Of a DNA stretch of 64,000 nucleotides, positions 43,383 to 55,100 are shown piece by piece. Location of the stretch: positions 63,213 to 127,212 of the forward strand of contig JALWSS010000166.1 in NCBI GenBank assembly GCA_026993525.1, in the 5' to 3' direction. A program made the position numbers and the translations under genes. The stretch is from Saprospiraceae bacterium. GTDB taxonomy: Bacteria; Bacteroidota; Bacteroidia; Chitinophagales; Saprospiraceae. The first letter of the stretch is position 1. The number at the start of each line of letters is the position of its first letter. The notes under the pieces were generated by a model that was given only the letters and a program-made list of their open reading frames with translations, ran no database searches and was not told where the DNA came from.

Positions 43383-44282
43383 ATGACCAAAAACTCCTAC
43401 TCTCCAACAATCAACAAGGCACCCACCCTGCTGGGATGGATATCACTGATCTTTCTTTCTGTAATCTGGGGGTCATCCTACATTCTCATCAAAAAAGGAC
43501 TAACTGCCTTCTCGCCCATTCAGGTAGCATGCCTTCGGCTGGCTATAACAGCATTGATCTTTACCCCTTTCCTTTTTACCCGAAGGGTGTACAAACACCT
43601 GGACAAATGGAAAATCCTTTTTCTGGTTGCGTTTATCGGGAACCTGTTGCCTTTCTTTCTCTTTCCTGCAGCCCAAACCCGAATTTCCAGTGGAGCAGCG
43701 GGTATTCTGAGTTCACTTACACCCTTGCTTACTTTTTTGGTTGGCATCGTGGCTTTTCACCAAAAGGCTACGAAAGCCAAGGTGGCCGGGGTAATCTTAG
43801 GCCTTGCGGGGGCCGTTTATTTAATGAACCAGGAGAACCACGTTGGATGGGAAGGATTTCAATTCGGATTCCTGATTGTAATTGCATGTCTTGGCTATGC
43901 CGTAAGTACCAACCTCATAAAAAAGGAGCTATCCTCCACACCCTCTCTTGCAATCAGTGCCATATCCTTTGCTTTGGTCGGTTGGATAGCAATTGTTTTC
44001 CTGTTCACCTTCACTGACTTCACCTCAGTGCTGAGAAACGAGGAAAACGCCTATTCAGCGTTGGGATACATTGCAACTTTGGCATTCTCCAGTACTGCCC
44101 TGGCGTCAATTGTTTACTTCAAACTCATCAAAGAAACCAGTGCGTTGTTTGCAGCGTCTGTGAGCTATCTGACACCGGTGGTAGCAGTTGGGTGGGGACT
44201 GTTGGACGGAGAATTGATGTCAGTATTCCACATTGCAGGTTTGGCGCTGATATTGGCAGGTATATACCTCAGCAAAGATTAG
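43383..44282 (+). CDS. EamA-family (DMT superfamily) transporter
   Basis: This 299-residue protein has ten predicted membrane helices in two EamA repeats (about 20-150 and 165-297), each with typical segments (SVIWGSSYILIKKGLTAFSP; VGWGLLDGELMSVFHIAGLA). DMT proteins of this kind export amino acids and other metabolites; RhtA, a threonine/homoserine exporter, is one. The position 25 bp after thrC suggests, but does not prove, export of threonine or homoserine. A parS-like site separates the two genes. Confidence 0.92.
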   Translation: MTKNSYSPTINKAPTLLGWISLIFLSVIWGSSYILIKKGLTAFSPIQVACLRLAITALIFTPFLFTRRVYKHLDKWKILFLVAFIGNLLPFFLFPAAQTRISSGAAGILSSLTPLLTFLVGIVAFHQKATKAKVAGVILGLAGAVYLMNQENHVGWEGFQFGFLIVIACLGYAVSTNLIKKELSSTPSLAISAISFALVGWIAIVFLFTFTDFTSVLRNEENAYSALGYIATLAFSSTALASIVYFKLIKETSALFAASVSYLTPVVAVGWGLLDGELMSVFHIAGLALILAGIYLSKD

Positions 44283-44286
44283 TCAG

Positions 44287-44886
44287 TTATTCGCAAATAA
44301 CCTTTACTTCCATCCTGGTAGTATCAGATAGCGCAACAGCCTGAACCGTACTTATTTCGTATCCTTTTCCTGGCCACAGGTACATATCATTATAGGTGTC
44401 GGCGATAACACTCTTTACAACCCTCCGAACATACACCTGAGAAACCTCATTGCCCGGTGAATATGTTACCGTCAATTCCCTTGTTTTCATTTTAGGGCTC
44501 ATTGCGAGGTATTTTATTTCCACCACACTGCCTCCTTCTTTTAAACTATCAATGCTGTACTTGTCGCTCCATGCAGGCTTGTTGATGTCAGCATCAACGA
44601 ATACTTGCAATTCCTGCTCTAACTCATTGCTAACCAAGGACTTCTCTTCAAACTTCCCATTTATGCCGGCTATTTTCTTGCACGGCAATGCCTGACTTAC
44701 CATCTGTGCCATTTGACCTTCAACAAAACCGGACAAATCAAAATATTTTTTCTCAAGTTTCTGATTATCAGCAGTTTGATGATCACCAGTACAACTTTCC
44801 AGAAAGCACAGCTGTATGGCCAACAAGGCACCTGCCAGAAGCCATTTAAGGGCAACCACAGGCCTACTTATTTGATTGTCAATCAT
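44287..44886 (-). CDS. Uncharacterised lipoprotein
   Basis: I do not recognise this 199-residue protein beyond its type. It has an N-terminal signal with a lipobox (LCFLESC, Cys32), then a mixed alpha/beta body with a Cys pair (LPCKKIAG; KVICE) and regular strands (GSVVEIKYLAMSPK, TRELTVTYSPGNEVSQVYVR). The strand pattern suggests a small periplasmic beta-sheet domain. It follows gpmI by 5 bp on the same strand, so the two are probably co-transcribed, though a functional link is unlikely. Confidence 0.75.
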   Translation of the reverse strand: MIDNQISRPVVALKWLLAGALLAIQLCFLESCTGDHQTADNQKLEKKYFDLSGFVEGQMAQMVSQALPCKKIAGINGKFEEKSLVSNELEQELQVFVDADINKPAWSDKYSIDSLKEGGSVVEIKYLAMSPKMKTRELTVTYSPGNEVSQVYVRRVVKSVIADTYNDMYLWPGKGYEISTVQAVALSDTTRMEVKVICE

Positions 44887-44891
44887 TTATA

Positions 44892-46421
44892 TTATTTTAC
44901 CAAAACAGTTCCTGTCATTTCTGTTGGGGTGCCTTCGCCCATGAGGAACAAAATGGTTGGTGCAATATCCGCCAACTTCCCATTTACTGCATTATTTGCT
45001 TTGAGAGAATTGCTGACATAAATAAATGGTACCGGGCTTTTGGTATGGGCAGTATTGGGTGTACCGTCTTCATTTACCATGTAATCGGCATTCCCGTGAT
45101 CGGCAATAATGATGGCGTCATAGTCATAGGCAAGTGCTGATTCCAGCAGTCGCCCAAGACATTCATCCACTGTTTCCGCTGCTTTCATTGCAGCCTCAAA
45201 TACCCCTGTGTGCCCAACCATATCAGCATTGGCGTAGTTGAGGCAAATAAAATCTGGTTGATTTTCTTTTATTTCCCGGACAATCGCATCCGTCACTTCT
45301 ATGGCACTCATTTCCGGCTTCAGGTCATAGGTGGCTACTTTCGGAGAAGGAATCAGAATCCTCTTTTCATTTTTGAAAGCCTCTTCTCTTCCTCCGGAAA
45401 AGAAAAAGGTCACATGAGGGTATTTCTCGGTTTCGGCAATCCTTACCTGGGTCAAGCCTCTTTTTGAAAGAACCTCGCCAAGGGTATTGTTCAGATTCGC
45501 CTTTTCAAAAAGAACTTTGATGTTTTTAAACGTCTCGTCATAGCGGGTCATGGTAATGTACTCCACATCGAGCTTGTGCATACCATATTCCGGCATATCC
45601 TCTTGTGTCAGAACAATTGAAATCTCTCTTGGTCTGTCAGTCCGGAAGTTAAAGCAGATCAAAAGGTCTCCATCCTCCAGCTTTGCCAACGGAGCACCAG
45701 CTTCATCCACACACACAATTGGCCTCAGAAATTCATCCGTTTCTCCAGCTTCATATCGCCGCATCACGGCTTCAACCGGATCAACGCACACCTCACCTGC
45801 TCCATTCACCAACAGGTCATAGGCAAGTTTCACCCTTTCCCAGCGTTTATCACGGTCCATTGCATAATACCTGCCGATCACAGATGCTACTTTGTATCCC
45901 AATGGTGAGATATGCCTTATAAGATCCTTCAGGTAAGCAACACCAGACCTGGGGTCGGTATCCCTTCCGTCCATAAATGCATGAATGTAAACCTGCTCTA
46001 CACCACATTCCCTGGCTATGTCACACAAGGCTTTTAAATGACCAATGTGAGAATGAACCCCGCCATCTGAAAGGAGGCCCATAAAATGTACCTTCCGATT
46101 GTTTGAAGCGGCTTCTTTCAGAGCTCCAGCCAAGGTAGGGTTCTTTGCCAACTCACCATCTCTGATGGCTTTGTTGATTCTTGCAAGCTCCTGATAAACT
46201 ATGCGCCCGGCACCGATATTCATGTGACCAACCTCTGAATTCCCCATTTGTCCTTCGGGCAATCCCACCTCTTCGCCGTAGGTTACCAGGATGGAATTGG
46301 GGAACCTTTTCATCAGGTCATCAAAAACAGGTGTATGCGCCCGGGCAATTGCATCCACTTTCGGATTTGGCCCAAGGCCCCAGCCATCCAAAATGGTCAG
46401 TAAAACTTTTCGAGTTGCCAT
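44892..46421 (-). CDS. gpmI: 2,3-bisphosphoglycerate-independent phosphoglycerate mutase
   Basis: This 509-residue glycolytic enzyme interconverts 3- and 2-phosphoglycerate. It begins with the metal-binding LLTILDGWGLG and carries the catalytic Ser in GQMGNSEVGHMNIGAG (near residue 62). Further metal and substrate residues are seen in HAFMDGRDTDPRSG, FNFRTDRPREI, NYANADMVGHTG and IIADHGNAD. The length is that of the family. It is the first gene of a two-gene unit with the lipoprotein downstream. Confidence 0.97.
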   Translation of the reverse strand: MATRKVLLTILDGWGLGPNPKVDAIARAHTPVFDDLMKRFPNSILVTYGEEVGLPEGQMGNSEVGHMNIGAGRIVYQELARINKAIRDGELAKNPTLAGALKEAASNNRKVHFMGLLSDGGVHSHIGHLKALCDIARECGVEQVYIHAFMDGRDTDPRSGVAYLKDLIRHISPLGYKVASVIGRYYAMDRDKRWERVKLAYDLLVNGAGEVCVDPVEAVMRRYEAGETDEFLRPIVCVDEAGAPLAKLEDGDLLICFNFRTDRPREISIVLTQEDMPEYGMHKLDVEYITMTRYDETFKNIKVLFEKANLNNTLGEVLSKRGLTQVRIAETEKYPHVTFFFSGGREEAFKNEKRILIPSPKVATYDLKPEMSAIEVTDAIVREIKENQPDFICLNYANADMVGHTGVFEAAMKAAETVDECLGRLLESALAYDYDAIIIADHGNADYMVNEDGTPNTAHTKSPVPFIYVSNSLKANNAVNGKLADIAPTILFLMGEGTPTEMTGTVLVK

Positions 46422-46449
46422 TTTCAGTTTTTCTTAGATGAAGAAGTTG

Positions 46450-46483
46450 CAAATGTAGCATTCCTGACCCCACAGGTTTCCAA
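46450..46483 (-). promoter_or_regulatory. Predicted gpmI promoter (minus strand)
   Basis: TACATTTG (46450-46457, minus) matches TAnnTTTG exactly; the best -33 candidate is TTG at 46481-46483, a rather long 23-bp spacing. It lies 29 bp before the gpmI start. Confidence 0.42.
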
Positions 46484-46709
46484 CTCAGGTAATACCCGGA
46501 TAGTGATAATTCTCTCTTTTTGTCAGAAGGTACTCAAATTGAGGGACCCAGTATTTGAGATGTAGCCTTTTGGTGTTTGATTCGTTATGATTTTCATAAG
46601 AAACCAGGTTTTAAACTTTCGTGTAAACGAACATATTCAAAAAAGGGCTCGTTTCACTCTTTGTTCCATCTTCCCAAAACCAATCAAATCATCACCAACT
46701 GAATTAATC

Positions 46710-47102
46710 ATGAAACAATTCCTGCTCATCCCAATTTCCATTCTTTCATTGGTTACCCTGGGATTCGTTTCTTACTCCAACCTCGCTGCAATTTCAAAGG
46801 CCTTAAGCGAAGGCAATGTGGCAGCACTTGAGCAATACCTGGACGACCAGGTAGAAATCTCAATCCTCGACCAGGAAGACATTTACAGGAAAGAAGATGC
46901 TGTTAAGGTTTTAAAGGAGTTTTTCTCCAAAAACAAACCATCTGCTTTCAGCCAGGTACACCAGGGGGCATCAAAAGGACAAGACAGCCAGTATTGCATC
47001 GGCAACCTCGTGGCAAACTCAGGAACGTTCAGGGTTTACATTTACCTCAAAGTTGTCAACGGAAAACACCTCATTCAGGAACTGAGGTTTGACAAGGAAT
47101 AA
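46710..47102 (+). CDS. DUF4783-like small secreted protein
   Basis: This 130-residue protein starts at ATG 46710, giving an N-terminal signal or anchor (FLLIPISILSLVTLGFVSYS). The body has an NTF2-like pattern (AISKALSEGNVAALEQYLDD, VEISILDQEDIYRKEDAVKV, VLKEFFSKNKPSAFSQVHQG, then SGTFRVYIYLKVVNGK HLIQ) and matches my recollection of the Bacteroidota DUF4783 family. Function is unknown; NTF2-like folds often bind small ligands. It stands alone between gpmI (divergent) and the ABC exporter (convergent). Confidence 0.75.
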   Translation: MKQFLLIPISILSLVTLGFVSYSNLAAISKALSEGNVAALEQYLDDQVEISILDQEDIYRKEDAVKVLKEFFSKNKPSAFSQVHQGASKGQDSQYCIGNLVANSGTFRVYIYLKVVNGKHLIQELRFDKE

Positions 47103-47126
47103 AAACTGAATTCAAATTTTCTTCAG

Positions 47127-47160
47127 AAAACCTGTGTACAGAAACGTGCACAGGTTTTTT
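47127..47160. terminator. Bidirectional intrinsic terminator
   Basis: AAAACCTGTG (47127-47136) pairs with CACAGGTTTT (47149-47158), with T tracts on both strands. It lies between the convergent DUF4783-like gene and the ABC transporter gene. Confidence 0.85.
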
Positions 47161-47162
47161 AT

Positions 47163-48983
47163 TTAAAGAGATTGCATTCTAACCAGTTTCTCGTACTCGC
47201 CATTCATCTCTACCAATTCACTGTGCTTTCCACGCTCTGCTATCCTGCCATCCTTCAAAACAATGATTTCATCAGCATGCTGCACAGTGGAAAGCCTGTG
47301 GGCAATGACGATAGCCGTTCGCCCTTTCATCAGCTTGTTCAAGGCATCCTGGACCAATCTTTCCGACGCAGAATCCAAAGATGAGGTCGCTTCATCGAGA
47401 AGCAGTATGGGTGGATTCTTCAAGATCGCTCTGGCAATCGTCAATCGCTGCCTTTCACCTCCGGACAATTTCTCCCCTCTGTCACCAATTACAGTGTCAT
47501 AACCATTATCAAGTTTGGAAATGAATTCATGCGCATTTGCAATTTTCGAAGCTTTTTCGATCGCTCCCTGTGTGGCCATACTATCTCCAAATGCGATATT
47601 GTTTCGCACTGTATCGTTGAACAAAACCGGCTCCTGTGTTACAATTCCGAACAATCTTCGAAGGGAGCTCAATTTTATCGTGCGAATGTCAATTCCATCT
47701 ATCAAAATCTTACCTTCGGTAACATCGTAGAAACGAGGCAGTAAATCTATCAGGGTGCTTTTCCCCGCTCCGGAAGGCCCCACGACTGCGATAATATTCC
47801 CTTTTGGAACAACAAACGAAATATCCCTTAGCGCTACACTTGAACTTTCACGCTCATAAGAGAAACTCACGTTCTCATAACTAATTTCCTTTTTAAAGGA
47901 ATCAATCACTACTTCATTTGGAGGGTCAGCGATCACTTCTTCGGTGTGCAAAATCGTCTCAATTCTGTCAAGTGCGGCAGTTCCTTTCTGAACATTGTAC
48001 CAGGCTGATGAAAGTTTTTTCGCTGGCTCAATCATGCTGAAGAATGCGTATAGCATAGCAAAGAAGGACGGTACAGTCAAGCTCCCTTTCTGTACTTCGC
48101 CAAACCCTATCCAAATCAAAACGGCCACAGTTGCAACACCTAAAAACTCTGTCAAGGGCGATGACAGCTCTTTCCGCCAGAGCAACCTCACCAAGGTTCC
48201 GTAGTAAGAATCATTTACTTTCCTGAAGCGAGTTGTAAGGTAAGCCTGAGCATTGAAACCCTTTAATATCCTCAGTCCACCAATGGCCTCCTCCATTAAG
48301 CTCACCAATTCTCCCAGTCTGCTTTGTACAAAGGCCGACTGCCTCTTGAGTACCTTGCCTATCTGGCCGATTATCAATCCGGTAAACAACAGCAGCCCCA
48401 ACACGATCAATGTCATGGAAGGACTCATATAGATCATGAACCACAAAGCACCCGCTATCATTAGCGGCTCCCTGATGATGGTCACCAATACATTCAGTAT
48501 GCTGGTCTCTACTTCCTGTGTGTCAGCGGACATCCTGGAAAGCAAATCTCCCTTCCGCTCTTCAGAATAAAAACTCAAAGGCAAGGCAAGTATCTTCTCA
48601 AACAACTGTTGTCGCAAATCCCGAACTATTCCATTCCTGACCGGAGCCAGGAAAAACTGGGCGAGGTAACGAAATAAATTCCGAAGAAAATATAGCACTA
48701 CAATGGAGCCACAGGCATACATCAAAGCAACCCTTTTTCCATTGGATGATATGATCTCACTCAACCAGAAATTCACAAAGCCCTCAGCGTTGGAGATTGA
48801 AAATGATGCTGCCGGAGGCGCAGATACAATTGGCTGTTGGTCCAGAAGAATGTTCAGAAAAGGAATTAAGGCAGGAATGCTGATGACAGAAAAAAGAACC
48901 ATGAAAATATTGGCCACCACATTGCCGAAAATCAGCAACTTGTAATTCTTCAATCGAACAAACAGCCTTGCAATGGCATTCAT
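47163..48983 (-). CDS. ABC exporter, fused permease and ATPase (MsbA-type)
   Basis: This 606-residue protein starts at ATG 48983 (MNAIARLFVRLKNYKLLIFG). Residues about 15-330 are the six-helix type I exporter domain. Residues about 365-600 form the ATPase: Walker A VGPSGAGKSTLI, Q-loop in IVTQEPVLF, signature LSGGERQRL, Walker B ILLLDEATSSLD and the switch His in VIAHRLSTVQ. Half-transporters of this type flip lipids or export peptides and drugs. MsbA-like lipid A flipping is plausible, but no lipopolysaccharide gene is adjacent. TACTTTCG (49015-49022, minus) is a near-consensus -7 element. Confidence 0.93.
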   Translation of the reverse strand: MNAIARLFVRLKNYKLLIFGNVVANIFMVLFSVISIPALIPFLNILLDQQPIVSAPPAASFSISNAEGFVNFWLSEIISSNGKRVALMYACGSIVVLYFLRNLFRYLAQFFLAPVRNGIVRDLRQQLFEKILALPLSFYSEERKGDLLSRMSADTQEVETSILNVLVTIIREPLMIAGALWFMIYMSPSMTLIVLGLLLFTGLIIGQIGKVLKRQSAFVQSRLGELVSLMEEAIGGLRILKGFNAQAYLTTRFRKVNDSYYGTLVRLLWRKELSSPLTEFLGVATVAVLIWIGFGEVQKGSLTVPSFFAMLYAFFSMIEPAKKLSSAWYNVQKGTAALDRIETILHTEEVIADPPNEVVIDSFKKEISYENVSFSYERESSSVALRDISFVVPKGNIIAVVGPSGAGKSTLIDLLPRFYDVTEGKILIDGIDIRTIKLSSLRRLFGIVTQEPVLFNDTVRNNIAFGDSMATQGAIEKASKIANAHEFISKLDNGYDTVIGDRGEKLSGGERQRLTIARAILKNPPILLLDEATSSLDSASERLVQDALNKLMKGRTAIVIAHRLSTVQHADEIIVLKDGRIAERGKHSELVEMNGEYEKLVRMQSL

Positions 48984-49067
48984 GATCGGTGATTTACGGC
49001 AATGGTTTTCGCAGCGAAAGTACAGAAACCTAAGGGTCAATAACAATGCCTCCATTTATAAACAACA

Positions 49068-49098
49068 AAGGGCACAACCAGAATCCGGATGTGCCCTT
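49068..49098 (-). terminator. Terminator of the surface-protein operon
   Basis: AAGGGCAC (49068-49075) and GTGCCCTT (49091-49098) form an 8-bp stem. On the minus strand it is followed by TGTTGTTT. It lies 20 bp beyond the stop of the giant surface-protein gene. Confidence 0.7.
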
Positions 49099-49117
49099 CA
49101 CCTTCCCAAAATGGATA

Positions 49118-52100
49118 TTACCGCATAAGTGTCACGTTGCCTTTTTTGAAATATTCTTCGCCATTAAAGCATCTGGCTTTGAGGTAATACCCAAATACAT
49201 CATTTGGCAGGTCTTGCCCTTTGTAAGTGCCATCCCAGCCAATGGCCTGGTCTGTTGTTTCAAAGACCTTTTGACCCCAACGGTTGTAAACGGCAAATTC
49301 CATGGATTCGATGATATTGCTCCGCACATAGAGCACATCGTTGTTACCGTCCCCATTGGGTGTAAAAGCATTGGGTATGAAAATGTTGGGCTCCTGGCAA
49401 TCAGGGCTGATCACATAAATTGTGATCTGCCTGACTGCTAAACACCCTTCATCATTGGTGACCGTGAGTGTATAGGTCGTAGTTTCCGAAGGAGTTGCTA
49501 CAGGATTGAAAACAAAAGGATTATCCAAGCCTTCATGCGGCAACCACTCATAATTCAACAATGGATCAAATATGGTTTCAAGGTGGGCGCTCTCGCCGGA
49601 GTTGAGAATAATTGTATCCGCATCCGTGAAAACCTCATCCGGAATGTATGCAGGCAAATCAAAGTAGATTACCTGTGAACTATCGGCGGCCTGACACCCA
49701 AACTGATTCGTCGCCTCCACATACATTGTTACAGGGCCGTCCAAATCAATGGTAACGGTACTTCCGTCACTGTTCTGACCAACAATCACTTCCTGGGGAC
49801 TCCAATCATAGGTCAATTCCTGAAATGGATCGTTGTTAACCGCCGTCAGATCAATCTCTCCAACCTCTTCGCAAAATACCAGTTCGTCTGGCAAAGAAAT
49901 ATCAACAGGAAATGCGTGCAATAGCACAACGGATGTATCGGAACAACCGAGGGTATCTGTCGCCACAACAGTAATCGTTTCATTTCCCGAAGGCATAAAA
50001 ATGACAGAACTACCTGTACCTATCAGCCCACCTGAATCATACCAACTGATATCCGAAACAATGTCAGACGCTGTTTCCGCTGACATCATCACTTCAACCT
50101 CTTCGCAAATGGCCGTGTCACCCGGGTTGGTTACCAATTCAATAGGAGGATTGACATTTACCGTTACCAATTGGGTAAATGAGCATGTATCCTCAGGATT
50201 ATACCCAAATATGTTTACCGTATAAAACTGATCTTCCGAAAGGGTAGCAATCGGGTTGGGACAATCATAACAACTCAAGCCTGCTTGCGGACTCCATTCA
50301 TATTGCAAGGTACTTCCTTCTGCATCCGGGTTCAATTCGGTTGGAACTCCGGGGCATATACTTACCACATCCCGAATAACGGGGTCAAAAACATAAGTTT
50401 CGACGTTGTATTCCTCAATTGATTCACATCCCCATTGATTACTGACAGTAGCAACAAATTTTGCCGGCAAACCAGGCAGGGTAGTCACCTGCGGGCACGG
50501 TGAGGTGAACCCATTGATTATTGTCCCCCCCCCGGATGCCGTCCATTCAAAATTCAGAATATCAGCGGGGTCCAGATTTTCTATACACAGGTTGTAAAAA
50601 GGCATCGGACAGGTATCAACAATACCATTGCCGACCAACTGAAGGTCCAATTGATGGTTTGCCACCCAAATGCTATCGCGCTGCTGGCAATTATTACCGT
50701 CTGTGGCAACAACGATGTAAAGAGCGTTGGTGTCCGGGTCAATATCCACTGTAGCTCCCGATCCTATCAATACCCCTGATGCGTCAAACCATTCAAGAGA
50801 GGCTGGATTGTCAGTCTGAGCACTTAGGGCTATAGGTAAGCCACAGGTAAATGTATCGGGAATAGTTTCAAGACCGATCTGTGGTGGTACATCCACAATG
50901 ACTTCAAAAACATCCGAACATACATCATCTCCAAACGCCTCAGATATTTCTACATTAAGCGTAGTGGTTTCATAAACTGGCAATGCCGGATTCATAACGC
51001 TTCCGGATGGTACAAGCCCAACTGAAGGTGACCAGGAATACATTTGGCCCGGATTCCCATCCGGGTTCAATTCCACCGTATCACCCGCACAAGCCTTTAT
51101 CAGGGATTCAAATTCAGGAATAAAATCATAGGACACTATCTCAACAGATTCCGTATCCTCACAACCAAATTGGTTGGTAGCCTGAAGTTGGATAACTGAA
51201 ATTGTTCCGGCGGGCCCTGTGACAACAGAAACTACTGCCTCGTCATTCGGCAAGAGGACTGTAGCCGGTTGTTGAGCAGACCAGTTATATATCAGATTAT
51301 GGTCGTTTACATTGTTATTTACAATAAGTTGTAAGGTTGAATCGGGACATGCAAAACCAGCTGCAACAATAGAAATATCCACCGCCTCATAACTGATATT
51401 GATTGTATCTGAAACTTTGCAACTGTACTGATCAGTTCCTTCAACAACAACATAATCATCCTGGGAAATATTAAGGGATATTGTTTCTCCACTACCAATT
51501 ATATTACCGTCACTGCTGAGCCAATCCAGTGAAACAGGATCAATATTCGATGTAACACCCAGAGAAATTGCAACTCCACATGACAAGGTATCGTGAACCA
51601 CATTCAATTTAATTTCTTCCGGAACCAAAACTGTTACACTACGCATAACAGAACAGGTGTCTCCAACAAAGTTTGTTATCTCTACTGTGTAGGTAGTCGT
51701 TTCATCCGGCCAAACAGTTGGACCAGGACTTCCGGGGTCATCAATGTTTTGCTGAGGGAACCAGGAATACAGGTAGGAAGAGCTTCCTGTAGAATTGATA
51801 ACGACACTATCTCCCTTACAAAGAACAATGGTATCTGATTCAGTAAATGAAATAAAATCCAATTCCAGGGATTTCTGGATTGAATCAATACATCCATTCG
51901 CTGTACCTATTATTAAACTTACATTCAGGCTGTCACCCGGGTAAGCAGTAAACTGAGGGTTCTGCTCATTGGAACCAAGTCCGGTAGAAGTACTCCAGGT
52001 CCAATTGTTTGTATTGTTCAGGAAATTCGTTGTTTCATCAAAAAATTGAATTTGAATGCTATCTGGTGAACATTCAATATAGTCGTAATTAAAGTCAGCT

Positions 52101-55100
52101 TCAATGACAGGCTCGTCAATACTCACAAGTTTCGAAACGGTATCAGCACACTCCGCAAAATAATCAACAGTCAAAGTCACTTCATAAATACCAGTATCCG
52201 GAAAGGTGAACACAGGGTTTTCATCATTGGAAACATCATTTTGGGTTCCCTGAACGCCAAAATCCCAAACAAACCCAAAGGCATTTGAACTGGTATTGGT
52301 AAACTGAACTTCGTACCCCTCACATGCCACCTGGTAATTGAATGACAATGCCATATCACTGTCCAAAACGACAACATTCACAGAGTCTGCCTGAGAACAG
52401 CCAAATTGATTTTCTGCATAAACCGTAAAGGTGAACACCCCCGGCTCTTCGACAATATCCGGCTCAGCCACATTCACAGAACCATTGATCAAAGTGTCTG
52501 GAGTCCATGTATAAATCAAAGAATCATTCGGGTCCAGATTCACAACAGAAACATTGACTTCCTCATCAGAACACAAAACCACATCACCCGAAGTTGCAAT
52601 ATCTACCGGCCCGCCTTCAACTTTTATTTCATCAAAGTATTGACAACCAAATTGATCAACTGCAATCACGCTAAACGGCATCACACCTGAGACAACAACA
52701 TCCAATACACTTCCACTACCAGCAAGTGTGCCGTTGTTGTACCAATTTATTTGAGCAACAGGAAAATCTGTCGTTGCATTGAGTTGGACACTTGCATCGC
52801 AGGTCAAAATATCATTACCAACATCCAAATTCGGATTTTCCGGCACCAGGACCGTTACGGTCTTTTCAAGCGAGCAAGTATCAGAAGCGAACGAATTGAC
52901 CACAACGGTGTAGGTTGTCGTCTCGTCCGGGTTTGCCATTGGGCTTGGGCAATCAGTACAACTCAATCCGTCCGAAGGGAACCAGTAGTATTCGTAATCC
53001 GGATTGCCTCCTGCATTCAGTTGAACACCTGAATTCAGACAACCCAACACCTCACCACCATCATCAACACCAGGAAGTTCAATTATTTCTATATTGAGTG
53101 ACTCAGGCCCTATGGTATCAGAACAGCCTTCTGAGGTGGTGACAATCATGGTGACCAAAAGCTCCCCGGAACTTGAAACAATTAATTCAGGATTTTGAAG
53201 AGTAGAATTTTCATTGGCAAGTCCACTGAACTGCCAATCCCATTGAGCGCTGTTATTCAAAGAATTGTTGGTATTGTCATAAAAACTAATCGCTACTGCA
53301 TCCTCCGAACAATTGGTAAAGTCATAATCAAAATCAGCTTCAAGAATTTTCTCAACCAATTCGACTGACTGTACGATAGTATCCTTGCACAATGCCGATG
53401 AGCTCGTCATTAAAGTAACGTTGTAAGTACCATACGCTAAATAAACATATTCGGGATCAGTCAAAGAAGAAGTGTCAGTGCTAATATCCGGGTCGCCGAA
53501 ATCCCAAAAATATCCATCTGGGCTGTTAACACTAAGATTGTTAAATTGCACCTGCCGGCTATCACAACCAGTAGTGTATTCGAAATTCAATTCTGGCAGA
53601 GGAACAACCACAACTTCCACCGTATCATACACCTGGCAAAGGTTGCTAAACGCCTGAACAGTTACAGTATAGACTTCATTCGAATCCGGACTAACTGTTG
53701 GATTCGGGTTAAACTTGTCAAAAACAGAAATTGGATCATCCCATATATAGGTGAACCCCGTTGTAGGCCCATTTGGGTTGAGTTCTACTGAAGATCCAAA
53801 ACACACTTCCAGGTTTTCCAAAAATAGTGAAGGATTATTAGCTCCGGATTCAAAAGGTTTCTGAACTACCCGTTCGCACCCGTTTTGCGAAGCGACAGTA
53901 AGTGTAACAGTGCCTGAAGAAGGATTCGGAATAACAATTACGGGGTTTTGGAGGGTAGAATTGTAAATTGTATCGCCAGTATCCACTTCCCAATACCAGG
54001 AAACCAGATCAGAAACCGTATCAACTGACTGATCTGTTAATTTCAGGACACTTACCGTATCACAATCAAAAGTCTCAATGGTAAAATCGGGGGTGAGGGA
54101 ATTGTACTGCAAGTACAATTGATGGTAACCTGTATCAACGCACTGGCTCGATGGCTGGGCAATGAGGGCAACGGTGTAATTTCCAGTGTCAGGATAGGTA
54201 TAAACGGGTTCTTTTTCAGTAGAATAAATACTCGTGTCCGGCCACTGAAAATACCATAACCATTCATCGGCAATGTTGGTATTGTTTTGAAATGAAACGG
54301 TCAAGTCATCGCATTGGGCATCAGGCGCAACAATAGCCGATTCAATCACCCCACACAAACCAACATTGTATTGAAAATCGCGGCGAACCCTGGATAATAA
54401 TATTCCATTCCTGAATTCCTCCACCATTACACCAACCACAAATTGCCCTGAAACCTGGGGTGTTCCGGTTATTAAACCGGTAGCAGGATCTATAGACAAC
54501 GGAGGATTGGCACCCAAAATATTATTCAAATTGTAGGGTGGGTCCAACCATGTTATTGTATCATACGGAGGTGGTGAAGCAAATGGAGGTTGCGGACTCG
54601 TAATACTGGCACCCTGGTAGGGAGTATAAAAACTGTAAACCAAACTATCACCATCGAGATCGGTGGCAGGGTTTGGGTGGTTTATCGGTTTATTCACACA
54701 TACAAAAACCGGCGGGGTTTCTCCAAACTTCGGACTACTATTGCAAATACTCATGGCATATTCGCTCAGGTACACGAAATAAGTGGCACCGGTGCTGTCG
54801 GGTTGAACAATGTTAGAAATAGTCTTGTTTCTGCAACACCGCTGATACACGAAATAATAACCCCCTGTCTGTTGCTGAAGTTTTATAATCCCTTCATATC
54901 TGGCGTGCTCCACACACACATCTTCCGGTGGAAAAAGGCATGGGTCACCAGCGATATTATTGGGAATAGTATCAGAATAAAGAACTGATAAATTCAAATT
55001 ATTAATAAATGTTCCGGCGCCGGTGAAAATAGATATGTGTGCAGGATTATCAAACGGAGCTTGTCCGTAGTAGCAGTCTCTATAAACATCAAGAATTACC

